Below, one piece after another: positions 16,793 through 26,300 of a DNA stretch of 64,000 bases. Origin of the DNA: Nodularia sp034931045 (GTDB lineage: Bacteria; Cyanobacteriota; Cyanobacteriia; Cyanobacteriales; Nostocaceae); contig NZ_JAYGHH010000007.1 of assembly GCF_034931045.1 (NCBI RefSeq), forward strand, positions 114,240 through 178,239, in the 5' to 3' direction. Made by a program: the position numbers and the translations under genes. The notes under the pieces are model-generated. The model saw only the letters and a list, made by a program, of their open reading frames with translations, had not been told where the DNA came from and ran no database searches. The stretch's first letter is position 1, and each line of letters starts with the position of its first letter.

Positions 16793-18880
16793 ATGGAAGT
16801 AATCTATGAATATGCCTGGCTAATTCCAGTATTTCCGCTTTTAGGGGCAATGCTGGTTGGTCTAGGATTAATTTCTTTAAATCAGGTGACAAACCGCCTG
16901 CGACAACTCAACGCTGTATTGATCATCTCCCTGATGGGAGCAGCTATGGGTTTCTCGTTGGCCTTGCTGTGGAGTCAAATTCAAGGACACGCTCCTTACC
17001 TCCGCACCCTGGAATGGGCAGCAGCAGGCAATTTTCACCTGAGTATGGGCTACACTATCGACCACTTAACAGCCCTGATGCTGGTGATTGTGACCACGGT
17101 AGCGTTATTAGTCATGGTCTACACCGATGGCTATATGGCTCATGATCCAGGATACGTCAGGTTTTACGCCTATCTCAGCTTATTTGGTTCCTCAATGTTG
17201 GGTCTAGTAGTTAGTCCCAACTTGGTACAGATTTACATATTCTGGGAACTAGTGGGGATGTGTTCTTACTTGCTAGTCGGCTTTTGGTACGATCGCAAGG
17301 CCGCAGCAGATGCTTGTCAAAAGGCGTTTGTCACTAACCGGGTGGGTGACTTTGGTCTGCTACTGGGCATCTTAGGACTGTTCTGGGCCACAGGAAGTTT
17401 TGATTTTGGTGTGATGGGCGATCGCCTGGCACAACTAGTAGAAACAGGTTCTATCAGCAACTTCCTCGCCATCTTATTGGCGATTTTGGTGTTCTTAGGG
17501 CCAGTGGCGAAATCCGCCCAATTTCCTCTCCACGTCTGGCTACCAGATGCAATGGAAGGCCCCACCCCCATTTCTGCCCTAATTCACGCTGCCACAATGG
17601 TAGCAGCCGGTGTATTTCTGATAGCCCGGATGTACCCCGTATTTGAACACGTCCCAGCCGCCATGAACGTCATTGCCTTTACCGGGGCATTTACGGCGTT
17701 CTTAGGTGCAAGCATTGCCATGACCCAAAATGACATCAAAAAGGGTCTAGCTTACTCCACCATCTCCCAATTAGGCTACATGGTGATGGCGATGGGATTA
17801 GGCTCATACAGTGCGGGATTGTTCCACCTGATGACTCACGCCTACTTTAAGGCCATGTTGTTCTTAGGTTCCGGTTCTGTAATTCATGGTATGGAAGGTG
17901 TTGTCGGTCATGACCCCGCTTTAGCGCAGGATATGCGCTTGATGGGCGGAATGCGGAAGTATATGCCAGTCACCGGGATTACCTTTTTGATTGGTTGCTT
18001 GGCCATTTCTGGTGTGCCACCTTTTGCCGGTTTTTGGTCAAAAGATGAAATTCTCGGTAATGCTTTTGAAGCCAGCCCCCTGCTGTGGTTGATTGGCTGG
18101 TTAACTGCCGGGATTACAGCTTTCTATATGTTTAGAATGTACTTCATGACATTTGAAGGCAAATTCCGGGGTACTGACGAGAAAATCAAGGCTAAACTCA
18201 AAAAAGCCGCCACTCCAATGGTTGTGGAATTAGATTCAGCCGCACTAGCACCTAATTTTGGTCCTGGGGCGATGAAAAAAGGAGAATTAGCAGCAAATGC
18301 TCATGATTCCCACGAACACCACAGCGATACCCCCCATGAATCGCCGTGGACGATGACTTTGCCTTTGGCGTTGTTGGCTATTCCTTCAATGTTGATTGGT
18401 TTGGTGGGGACACCTTACGCTAATTACTTCGAGGAGTTTATTTTTCCCCCTAGCGAAACCCTCACGGAAGTTTTAGAAAAAGCTGCTGAGTTCAACCCGA
18501 CGGAATTTTACGTCATGGCGGGGGCTTCAGTGGGTATTTCCTTAATTGGCATTACCTTGGCTTCGCTGATGTACCTGCGGGGTAAAATTGACCCAGCTGC
18601 GATCGCATCTCAAATCAAACCACTTTACGATCTATCCCTCAACAAGTGGTACTTTGATGACATTTACCATCGTGTCTTTGTTTTAGGCTTACGTCGCCTA
18701 GCTAGACAAGTGATGGAAGTTGACTTCCGCGTTGTAGATGGTGCTGTTAACCTAACAGGCTTTTTCACCCTAGTGAGTGGTGAAGGTCTGAAGTACCTAG
18801 AAAACGGTCGCGCTCAATTCTATGCCTTAATTATCTTTGGGGCTGTTTTGGGTTTAGTGATTGTTTTCGGTGTCACTTAG
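16793..18880 (+). CDS. ndhF: NAD(P)H-quinone oxidoreductase subunit 5 (NdhF1)
   Basis: 695 residues from the ATG at 16793; a GTG one codon upstream is in frame. It has many membrane segments with the NuoL/NdhF core: HLTALMLVIVTTVALLVMVY, the charged WELVGMCSYLLVGFWYDR, HVWLPDAMEGPTPISALIHA and the long lateral helix at the C-terminus. It is the distal proton-pumping antiporter-like subunit of the photosynthetic NDH-1L complex in the thylakoid membrane, used in respiration and cyclic electron flow around PSI. The His-rich loop at about 500-515 (HDSHEHHSDTPHE) is an unusual soluble insertion between membrane segments. ndhD1 follows 1.4 kb downstream. Confidence 0.96.
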   Translation: MEVIYEYAWLIPVFPLLGAMLVGLGLISLNQVTNRLRQLNAVLIISLMGAAMGFSLALLWSQIQGHAPYLRTLEWAAAGNFHLSMGYTIDHLTALMLVIVTTVALLVMVYTDGYMAHDPGYVRFYAYLSLFGSSMLGLVVSPNLVQIYIFWELVGMCSYLLVGFWYDRKAAADACQKAFVTNRVGDFGLLLGILGLFWATGSFDFGVMGDRLAQLVETGSISNFLAILLAILVFLGPVAKSAQFPLHVWLPDAMEGPTPISALIHAATMVAAGVFLIARMYPVFEHVPAAMNVIAFTGAFTAFLGASIAMTQNDIKKGLAYSTISQLGYMVMAMGLGSYSAGLFHLMTHAYFKAMLFLGSGSVIHGMEGVVGHDPALAQDMRLMGGMRKYMPVTGITFLIGCLAISGVPPFAGFWSKDEILGNAFEASPLLWLIGWLTAGITAFYMFRMYFMTFEGKFRGTDEKIKAKLKKAATPMVVELDSAALAPNFGPGAMKKGELAANAHDSHEHHSDTPHESPWTMTLPLALLAIPSMLIGLVGTPYANYFEEFIFPPSETLTEVLEKAAEFNPTEFYVMAGASVGISLIGITLASLMYLRGKIDPAAIASQIKPLYDLSLNKWYFDDIYHRVFVLGLRRLARQVMEVDFRVVDGAVNLTGFFTLVSGEGLKYLENGRAQFYALIIFGAVLGLVIVFGVT

Positions 18881-18888
18881 TTTTCTCA

Positions 18889-18920
18889 GGGGTGGACGGC
18901 TGTCCGCCCCGACATTTTTT
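18889..18920 (+). terminator. Terminator of ndhF1
   Basis: GGGGTGGAC and GTCCGCCCC form a 9-bp GC-rich stem with one G-T pair around a four-base loop, followed by a T tract of seven (18914-18920). Confidence 0.9.
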
Positions 18921-19279
18921 TATCTTCATGTAGGCTGTATTTCATATCGATAATAAAAAATCCAACTAGAAATATATAGAAAAGTTAAAAATCATTAGGT
19001 TAGAGCTAATTTTACAGGTTCTAAAAGGCAGATAAATTATTTTAATTAGTCAACAAAGAAACTTAGAAAAAGTTGAGAATAAAATCGTGGTATTGACAGC
19101 TTATAGTGTATTCTGCGGAATAATTTTTCCAGTGCTGTTTGAACCATACAACCCTCGTAAAAGCTTAAAGCCAGAAGATAAGTAATGATTTCTACTTTTC
19201 CTCTGCCTGGAGTTACAGAACAGGGATAAAATGGTTTTTTTGCATCGCAAGAAGAAAGTCCGTTGAAGAGAAGACCATT

Positions 19280-19855
19280 ATGAAGATTAGGCGATATCTT
19301 TTGGGTCAATGGATTGGTACCTCGTTCATCCACTGGCCTTTCATCTTTTTTGGCATAAGTTTGTTTGTGTCTCTGCCCGTAACCTTGACTTTAAATACCG
19401 TTGCCATCGTTCTTTTGAGTCTTTTATCGAGTTTAATTGTCTGCTTTTGGACGTTCTATCTCATAGGGTGCTATTTGCACCGGAGCGCAAGATGGGTGCT
19501 GCGATTTCGATTGCGAGTTGGTGAGGTCATTTATCTTATGGGGCGGGGAATCACGTTGATTACAATTATGCTTGGTGGGGTCGGTGGGTTTACCACTTTG
19601 GTGGCACAGTTGCATCGTTGGCAGCCAACAGATCCCTACGGATTTTGGCTGCTGTTGGGACTGGCGATCGCCCAAGGATTGCAGCACTTTGTCTATAAAT
19701 TCACGTCTAGTAGCTCTTCTCGTCCCGATGGTTTACTCGATCAAATTGGCACACATAAGGCAATCGATTGGCAATATCCCATCGGAGGTTCTATTGGCAT
19801 TGAGCTACGACGTTTGCGACGGCTCCACTTCACACAACTATACTACGCAAAGTAG
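19280..19855 (+). CDS. Orphan four-helix membrane protein between ndhF1 and ndhD1
   Basis: 191 residues, ATG start. About four hydrophobic segments (roughly 14-36, 37-66, 84-110, 120-138) are followed by a soluble basic tail with SSSSSRPDG and RRLRRLHF. I do not recognise a family. It sits between the terminator of ndhF1 and a decayed IS200/IS605 right end. It may therefore be acquired DNA rather than an NDH-1 subunit, although a role as a small accessory membrane protein cannot be excluded. The intergenic 18921-19279 is AT-rich; a 95-residue minus-strand frame there looks spurious. Confidence 0.6.
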   Translation: MKIRRYLLGQWIGTSFIHWPFIFFGISLFVSLPVTLTLNTVAIVLLSLLSSLIVCFWTFYLIGCYLHRSARWVLRFRLRVGEVIYLMGRGITLITIMLGGVGGFTTLVAQLHRWQPTDPYGFWLLLGLAIAQGLQHFVYKFTSSSSSRPDGLLDQIGTHKAIDWQYPIGGSIGIELRRLRRLHFTQLYYAK

Positions 19856-19959
19856 AGACACAATTAGGCTTAAGTCTAGTCAAGGTCTGTAGGCAAGTTT
19901 TCACCCTTACTACCAGATTTCTGCTCTGGGAAACCAAAACTAAAAAGCGGAACGGGATG

Positions 19960-20025
19960 GCTTTAGCTTCATGTGTAGCAACAGTTTAGAATCCCCGTCC
20001 ATTTATGGCGGAGAGAGGTCAATAA
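19960..20025 (+). mobile_element. Decayed IS200/IS605 (TnpB-type) right-end remnant
   Basis: The text TGTGTAGCAACAG followed by GAATCCCCGTCC-ATTTAT-GGCGGAGAG strongly resembles the hairpin at the right end of cyanobacterial tnpB elements, where intact copies read CCCCGTCC...GGGCGGGG. The stem here is weakened by mutations and no tnpB frame is left. The rest of 19856-20305 is AT-rich leader sequence of ndhD1 without genes. The identification is from memory of such ends. Confidence 0.45.
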
Positions 20026-20305
20026 CACCTAAATAATCATCTGAGAATGTGTTATTTTCATATTTTCATTAAATTTGCTATTTAGTGTATAACAGATAGC
20101 TTACTTGCTTAATTTGAGGCAATTGGCAGGCAGTTTACCCGTAAGATCACGCTGGTTGACAGATGTGGTCTAAGTCATCTGGGAGGATGGGGGATTGCCA
20201 ATTTGATTAAATCAACCTAACAATGAAGGGAAAAGTGCAAAAAAACTGTTAGTTAATAACTAGTGACTTTTTGCCAAACATAATTCTGATTGCAGACGAA
20301 TTGCG

Positions 20306-21877
20306 ATGAATACAGTTAATTTCCCGTGGCTGACGACCATTATTTTGTTACCGATAGCCGCGTCGCTACTGATTCCCATCATCCCAGATAAAGACGGCAA
20401 AACAGTGCGCTGGTATTCCCTGATTGTGGGGTTAATAGATTTTGCACTAATTGTTTACGCTTTTTCTACTGGCTATGACTTCTCCAATCCAGATTTGCAG
20501 ATGGTAGAGAGTTACCCCTGGGTGACTCAACTGGATTTGAATTGGTCGGTAGGGGCAGATGGCTTGTCCATGCCTTTAATTATTTTGACTGGGTTTATTA
20601 CCACGCTGGCGATTTTAGCAGCTTGGCCTGTCACCCTCAAGCCAAAACTATTTTATTTCTTGATTCTGGCGATGTATGGCGGTCAAATTGCCGTGTTCGC
20701 AGTTCAAGATATGCTGTTATTTTTCTTAGTGTGGGAACTGGAACTGGTACCGATTTACTTTCTGCTGTCGATTTGGGGAGGCAAAAAGCGACAATATGCA
20801 GCGACTAAATTTATTTTATACACCGCAGGTGGGTCGTTGTTTATTTTGCTGTCTGCCCTGACAATGGGATTTTACGGCGATACGGTGACTTTCGATATGC
20901 ACGCCCTCGCCTTGAAGGATTTCGCCCTCAATTTTCAGTTAGCATTATATGCTGGGTTCTTAATTGCCTATGCAGTCAAACTGCCGATTATTCCCTTGCA
21001 TACGTGGCTCCCAGATGCCCACGGTGAAGCTACAGCCCCTGTACATATGTTGCTGGCAGGTATTTTGCTGAAAATGGGTGGTTACGCTTTAATTCGCATG
21101 AATGCCCAAATGCTGCCTGATGCCCATGCTTATTTTGCCCCTGTGTTAGTGGTTTTGGGGGTAGTGAATATCATCTACGCTGCCCTGACATCCTTCGCCC
21201 AGCGTAACCTGAAGCGGAAAATTGCCTATTCCTCAATTTCTCACATGGGGTTTGTTCTCATCGGGATAGCCTCCTTTACCGATTTGGGATTGAGTGGCGC
21301 AGTTTTACAAATGGTTTCCCACGGATTGATTGGGGCGAGTTTATTCTTCCTTGTGGGGGCGACTTATGACCGGACACACACCCTGATGTTAGATGAAATG
21401 GGTGGTGTCGGTAAGCGGATGAAAAAGATTTTCGCTATGTTTACTACTTGTTCAATGGCTTCTTTAGCATTGCCAGGAATGAGTGGTTTCGTAGCAGAAT
21501 TAATGGTGTTTGTTGGCTTTGCCACCAGCGATGCTTATAGCTCCACTTTTAAAGTTATCGTGGTGTTCTTGATGGCTGTGGGAGTAATTTTAACTCCGAT
21601 TTATTTGCTGTCGATGTTGCGGGAAATTTTCTATGGTGAAGAAAATGAAGAATTAGTTTCCCACCAAGCTTTGATTGATGCTGAACCCCGCGAAGTGTTT
21701 ATCATTGCTTGTTTGTTAATACCTATTATTGGAATTGGGTTTTATCCCAAGTTACTAACTCAGGTGTATGACGCGACAACTGTACAGTTAACAGCGCGGT
21801 TGCGTGATTCTGTGCCGACTTTAGCACAGCAAAAAGTAGCAGAAATTTCTCTGCGCGCGCCGGAAATTGCTCGTTAA
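20306..21877 (+). CDS. ndhD1: NAD(P)H-quinone oxidoreductase subunit 4 (NdhD1)
   Basis: 523 residues and about 14 membrane segments. NuoM/NdhD signatures: FLVWELELVPIYFLLSIWGG, HTWLPDAHGEATAPVHMLLAG, KRKIAYSSISHMGFVL. It pairs with NdhF1 in the NDH-1L complex (NdhD1/F1 type, respiration and cyclic electron transport) rather than in the CO2-uptake complexes that use D3/F3 or D4/F4. The D1 assignment rests on sequence recall and the proximity of ndhF1. The start at 20306 gives the family N-terminus MNTVNFPWLTT. It is followed by a strong terminator. Confidence 0.94.
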   Translation: MNTVNFPWLTTIILLPIAASLLIPIIPDKDGKTVRWYSLIVGLIDFALIVYAFSTGYDFSNPDLQMVESYPWVTQLDLNWSVGADGLSMPLIILTGFITTLAILAAWPVTLKPKLFYFLILAMYGGQIAVFAVQDMLLFFLVWELELVPIYFLLSIWGGKKRQYAATKFILYTAGGSLFILLSALTMGFYGDTVTFDMHALALKDFALNFQLALYAGFLIAYAVKLPIIPLHTWLPDAHGEATAPVHMLLAGILLKMGGYALIRMNAQMLPDAHAYFAPVLVVLGVVNIIYAALTSFAQRNLKRKIAYSSISHMGFVLIGIASFTDLGLSGAVLQMVSHGLIGASLFFLVGATYDRTHTLMLDEMGGVGKRMKKIFAMFTTCSMASLALPGMSGFVAELMVFVGFATSDAYSSTFKVIVVFLMAVGVILTPIYLLSMLREIFYGEENEELVSHQALIDAEPREVFIIACLLIPIIGIGFYPKLLTQVYDATTVQLTARLRDSVPTLAQQKVAEISLRAPEIAR

Positions 21878-21912
21878 GTAGTAGTTGATAGTTGAATTTT
21901 ATATTGCTGTAA

Positions 21913-21941
21913 GGGCGGGTGATGCACCTGCTCTTTTTTTT
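21913..21941 (+). terminator. Terminator of ndhD1
   Basis: GGGCGGGTG and CACCTGCTC pair over 9 bp with two G-T pairs around a three-base loop, followed by eight T. Confidence 0.88.
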
Positions 21942-22091
21942 GCGCTCACGCAGAGGCGCAGAGAGTTGGAGGTGAGAATCATCAAAGTGTAAAAATTAGC
22001 CACAGATAAACACAGATGTATGCCGAGAGATTATCTATGTACATCTGTGTTTTAATTGTGAATTACTTAGACTTTGGGATGAAGAATGAAT

Positions 22092-22331
22092 TTACATCTT
22101 ACCGTGCTGCATTACTTGTTGCAGATGGTGGCGAATTTCTTGCGCTTGTTCTATTTCAGACTTCCGCAATTTTTGAAATAATTCGACACAGGGCTGAGAG
22201 TTAATTTCCTGTGCATCTTTGATGTAGCATTCATAAGCTTTTACAGCTTCGGCTTTATTATGCAATACAGTGATGAAGTCATACTCTAGGTTGCTAATTG
22301 GTTGTTGAGATTGTCCGTTACCTGTAGTCAT
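22092..22331 (-). CDS. Small conserved helical protein
   Basis: 79 residues, acidic and helical: NLEYDFITVLHNKAEAVKAYECYIKDAQ, then LFQKLRKSEIEQAQEIRHHLQQVM. The spacing of Glu and His residues recalls half of a ferritin-like four-helix bundle. I recall close relatives in Nostoc and Anabaena, annotated as hypothetical. It is convergent with ndhD1. A GGAGAA Shine-Dalgarno sits upstream of the ATG at 22331. Confidence 0.75.
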   Translation of the reverse strand: MTTGNGQSQQPISNLEYDFITVLHNKAEAVKAYECYIKDAQEINSQPCVELFQKLRKSEIEQAQEIRHHLQQVMQHGKM

Positions 22332-22519
22332 ACATTTATTCTCCTTGAGTCTCCTGATTAATTTCTACTCATCCTCAAAGATTTATTCATCTCCCCAAAA
22401 GCGTAGGAAAAGATACACCTAAGAAGATTTTTACACGATGTCTTAGACTTCAAAATTTTTGGTTAATCTCTATCACCTAGTAGATGTCTAAATTCACACT
22501 TCTGTATCTTGGTGCGAAT

Positions 22520-23029
22520 CTAGAATCTCTCTTCATCTTGCCTTTCTATACCTTCTTGATGGGTAATAGGGCAAAACTTTGTGTTAGCACTCATGCAATC
22601 CATGTGGGGTGTTTTGGCACATACCAGTAGTAAAGTACCCAAAACAAGCAACAGACCACAAATTGCTGCGGTTTGAACCCAAGAAATCTCTAAAGCTCCG
22701 TGAACTACGACTTCCCGCAGTAGGGATACAATTGTCACCTCAACTGCAACTCCCACAGAGATACTATGTTCTTGCAAGTAAACCATCAGTAGCCGAAATA
22801 ATTCGACCAAAATCAATACAAATAGTATTTTTGCCGTCACTTGTTGATAGTTTAGTGACTGCATGATAGCCATAAATATACCCCACAACTGGATCAGCAT
22901 GACGGCGAATAAACCCAAACACAAGACAATCACAATCAAGTCTTGGAAAGCTTCCATGTTGCGAACGATTGTATGCCGATCTAGCCAGCGATCGCAAAAT
23001 AAAAATCTACTCTTGGAGCGCTTGTACAT
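22520..23029 (-). CDS. PsiE-family (phosphate-starvation-inducible type) membrane protein
   Basis: 169 residues with four membrane segments between about 28 and 140 and the family text LFRLLMVYLQEHSISVGVAVEVTIVSLLREVVVHG. PsiE of E. coli is induced by phosphate limitation, but its function is unknown. The first 24 residues (MYKRSKSRFLFCDRWLDRHTIVRN) are basic and may be a cytoplasmic extension, and an internal ATG at residue 25 is a possible alternative start. The C-terminal tail ends in a short Glu/Arg-rich peptide. Confidence 0.8.
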   Translation of the reverse strand: MYKRSKSRFLFCDRWLDRHTIVRNMEAFQDLIVIVLCLGLFAVMLIQLWGIFMAIMQSLNYQQVTAKILFVLILVELFRLLMVYLQEHSISVGVAVEVTIVSLLREVVVHGALEISWVQTAAICGLLLVLGTLLLVCAKTPHMDCMSANTKFCPITHQEGIERQDEERF

Positions 23030-23119
23030 TTATTTTTTGATTTCCATTTGGTCAAGTCCAGACCACACCAACTAGTCTACCCGTTAATCTAATATTACGT
23101 AAAATTAAGCGATCGCGCC

Positions 23120-24034
23120 TCAGCGACGTTGGTAATTTAAGTTTTGTGCCTGTTGCCACAATTGTTCGGCATTTTTAGCCCATTGGGGGTTATTTTGAAC
23201 AATATACAAATCTCTGGCATATTGCAAAACTTGTATTGCTTCTGCATACCGTTTCTGCTGCATAAAAACTAACCCTGCACCATAATAAGCATTGGGATAA
23301 TTAGAATTAGCTTCGGCTGATTTTCTAAAAGCTTCTAATGCTTCTTTGAGTTTGCCTTGATTAAACCAAATTGTGCCAAGATTATAATGAGCTTCAGGAT
23401 ATCGGGGATTAATTTTAATGGCTTGGCGAAAAGCATCTCTGGCTTGATTTATTTTACCTTGCTGAAGATAAGATATTCCTAGATGATAAGGTGCTTCTGG
23501 TGCATTTCTACTATAGTCAATCGCTTTTTTAAAAGATGCGATCGCTTGCTCCCAATCTTGCTGCTGCTGTCGGACTAATCCCAAGTTATAGTGAGCAAAA
23601 CCTAGCTTGGGATCAAGTTCTAAAGCTCGCTCTAAGTAATCAACTGCTTGCTGTAAATTATTTCCTTCTAATAATGCTCCACCTAAGTTAGCAAAGGCTA
23701 GAGCAAATTTGGGATCAACTTGGGTTGCTTGATAAAAGGCATCAGCAGCCGGCTTTAATTGTCCTGTTTGTCTGAGGGCTAACCCCAAATTATAATGTGC
23801 GGCTGCCAAACTTGGATCTAGCTGAATTGCTTGTTGAAAAGCCGCGATCGCATCTGGCACTCTTCCTGCCTGAATTGCCTGTAAACCTTGGTTTAAAAAA
23901 GTTGTGGATATTGGCAAACTATATTGTGCTAGTAAGGGTTTGGGGTAACTGGGCGATGGGAAAAGCATATTTTCACATAGCATTACCAAGCTCACTATCC
24001 CGACAATCCGATATTTATAGAATGATAATCCCAT
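23120..24034 (-). CDS. Secreted TPR-repeat protein
   Basis: 304 residues. An N-terminal hydrophobic signal (about 9-25) is followed by about seven consecutive tetratricopeptide repeats (for example PDAIAAFQQAIQLDPSLAAA, AHYNLGLALRQTGQLKPAAD, PEAPYHLGISYLQQGKINQA). TPR arrays bind other proteins; the partner is unknown. The upstream 24035-24413 is AT-rich divergent promoter DNA with no other gene I can support. Confidence 0.88.
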   Translation of the reverse strand: MGLSFYKYRIVGIVSLVMLCENMLFPSPSYPKPLLAQYSLPISTTFLNQGLQAIQAGRVPDAIAAFQQAIQLDPSLAAAHYNLGLALRQTGQLKPAADAFYQATQVDPKFALAFANLGGALLEGNNLQQAVDYLERALELDPKLGFAHYNLGLVRQQQQDWEQAIASFKKAIDYSRNAPEAPYHLGISYLQQGKINQARDAFRQAIKINPRYPEAHYNLGTIWFNQGKLKEALEAFRKSAEANSNYPNAYYGAGLVFMQQKRYAEAIQVLQYARDLYIVQNNPQWAKNAEQLWQQAQNLNYQRR

Positions 24035-24413
24035 TGATTTGTAACTCGCAACAATAAATTAGAATTACGGGCAGATTTGCTAGTTCCCGTTTTCTTTGGT
24101 GTGGATGAACAAGACTATATTGGAACAGTGTATAATATTTAGACTGATTTAAAATTCAGTAGAGTTGCGATCGCTCAACCTCTGTATTGATTCTTGACAC
24201 CAGGACTAAAGCATTTTCTAGCAGTCGTGGCAGAACTTGCTGATTTTTTTTGTAGTCACAGTTAAATATAAGCAATTTTGAATTTATTTAATTTCTTATG
24301 TTATATAAATAACAGTCCAGAGCTATTTCTCCATAATTATTTTATTGAATGTAGAAATGTGCGCTTTTGGCATTTTTCACTTCCAGCATTTGATTTAAAA
24401 TCCATAAAAAAAT

Positions 24414-25658
24414 ATGTTGAATACAAGTCGCCGTCTTTGGAATCAATTTTTTCGGAAAGCTAGAAAAGTTAATAATGAACCACTGAATAAAGTAAGTTTA
24501 ATTGTTTTGATTGTGGTTGATATTTTTATATTAATCAATGTTGTTATGGGATTGGATGATATTAGCAGATGGTATATTAGCCCATCACAGGCTGAACCAT
24601 GTTATTCCCAGTGGCAAAATTACAGGACTAAAACTACTACAGATAAAGATTTTGAAATTATCAAAAATTCCTTCTTTGGTATAGACAATCCCCTGAGTCA
24701 AGAACAAATTTACCAACAAGTTGAAGAAAGACATCTGGGTAAAGTTTCTCAAACTTGCTTCCAGTATGCAAAATATCAAGAGCAGATTAATATCCCCCCC
24801 AACCAGCAAATTATCCAAAATATTGAGCAGAAGCAAATACAGGTTAGTCAATTTGAACAAAGTAATAGTAATATTCGCGCTCAATATGACTCCACACTTT
24901 TAGAAAAAATTGCAGGTCAGTCGCGTGAAAAATCGATTAATGTAGTCGGTGCGGAAAAGGCTAAACAAGAGTTAGATCAAAATAATCAGAGAATTTCTAC
25001 ACTCAAACAAGAAATCACTAATTTAAAAAATCAATTAGTTACAAAGCCGGAAAGTATGAATTTTTTAGGCTTTCTTCAGGAGGATAGTAACTTTAATCAA
25101 GTTGAAGTAAATTATCAGCAAGCGTCATTTTGGTATCCCAGTATTCAACTGGGTTTTCAGTCATTGTTTCTTGTACCACTGATTCTTGTAGCTTTATCAA
25201 TTCATAACTTTGCCCAACGCCGAGAATATGGACTCATTGCGCTGATTAGTTGGCATTTGCTGGTGATCTTTTTTCTGCCTCTGATCCTGAAAATCTTTGA
25301 ATTTCTGCAAGTCGGCGTATTATTTAGATTTACCTTTGATATCCTTAGCACTCTTTTGGGTGGTTTGTTGTTCCTCATCAGTTATGTTTATATCTTGCTG
25401 ATCCCAATAGTTGGTTTTGGAATTATCCAGCTTTGCCAAAAAGTGATCTTGAATACTAAAGCCCAAGCAGTGAGGAGAATTCAAGACTCACGGTGTATCC
25501 AATGTGCTAAAAAAATTCGGACGCATGACACATACTGTCCCCATTGTGGGTACTATCAATACATTGAATGCCCAAACTGTCATAATTTGACTTATAAGTA
25601 TCTATCCCACTGTCATCAGTGCGGCGCTTTCCAAGAGTCTAGTCACAATCACGCTTAA
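24414..25658 (+). CDS. Membrane protein with coiled coil and C-terminal double zinc ribbon
   Basis: 414 residues. One membrane segment near 27-46, then a periplasmic or cytosolic helical stretch (130-215) with strong heptad character, three further membrane segments at about 240-345, and a C-terminal double zinc ribbon. The Cys pairs of the ribbon are CIQCAKK, CPHCGYY, CPNCHN and CHQCGAF. I do not recognise a named family. The double zinc ribbon suggests interaction with nucleic acid or protein in the cytosol. The ATG at 24414 lacks a clear Shine-Dalgarno. Confidence 0.75.
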   Translation: MLNTSRRLWNQFFRKARKVNNEPLNKVSLIVLIVVDIFILINVVMGLDDISRWYISPSQAEPCYSQWQNYRTKTTTDKDFEIIKNSFFGIDNPLSQEQIYQQVEERHLGKVSQTCFQYAKYQEQINIPPNQQIIQNIEQKQIQVSQFEQSNSNIRAQYDSTLLEKIAGQSREKSINVVGAEKAKQELDQNNQRISTLKQEITNLKNQLVTKPESMNFLGFLQEDSNFNQVEVNYQQASFWYPSIQLGFQSLFLVPLILVALSIHNFAQRREYGLIALISWHLLVIFFLPLILKIFEFLQVGVLFRFTFDILSTLLGGLLFLISYVYILLIPIVGFGIIQLCQKVILNTKAQAVRRIQDSRCIQCAKKIRTHDTYCPHCGYYQYIECPNCHNLTYKYLSHCHQCGAFQESSHNHA

Positions 25659-26300
25659 TTTGGTATGGTAATTATCGCTGCCATTAGGAATTATGGTGCA
25701 GTGGGGGTTTCTGGCTTCACAAGGAGGAGCGATCGCCTATCGGATGGATTACTCAGCGCTGGTAAGTGCTAATCCTCATGAATTAAAGATGCCACTGATA
25801 CTGATCTGAGTTACGATGCGGATTATTAGGTGGAAAAAGTTGTGTGTCTTATACTATACTTTTGCTTAAAATATTATCTATTGTAGGATAACTTACTATA
25901 ATCATTCCCAGAGTAAATGAAATTTACCTGCAAGTGTTAGTGCAACAGCGGCAACGGGAAAACTTGAGTATATAGATCAATCTGGTTTTTGCAGCCAGTT
26001 TTGAGCGATATATCTATTAAAAGACAGTTGTCGCAGGAGATACAAGAAAATCTGGTAAAAAAATGATCAACCCTGTTACACCTTAACTAACTCAGCAAAT
26101 TGCACTGCACTAGAGCAATTAGCAATCTGCACCAACTATATAAGTCCAATTACTGTGAGTAAATATTTTGATCCTCAGTACTCATGTAGCCAAATAACTT
26201 TATTGCTTAGAATGCTCTGCTCTTACCTGACTCAGAAACATTTCCACCTAATTCTTCGATTATTCTTTATCGGACTGCCGTTGCTGCAGGAAAGCAGTGC
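25659..26300. other. Intergenic region upstream of cyaC with no recognisable gene
   Basis: 642 bp, AT-rich, with stop codons in all frames. Short coding-looking fragments (for example around 25930-25970) are too short to assign. It presumably contains the cyaC promoter and leader, but I see no clear -10/-35 pair or operator. Confidence 0.4.

Noticed and set aside
19046..19333. 95-residue minus-strand frame upstream of the orphan membrane gene
   Set aside because: Composition is not protein-like, it overlaps the start of the plus-strand gene, and there is no family resemblance.
24278..24463. 61-residue frame overlapping the start of the zinc-ribbon membrane protein gene
   Set aside because: Overlaps the real gene in another frame and has no ribosome site or family features.
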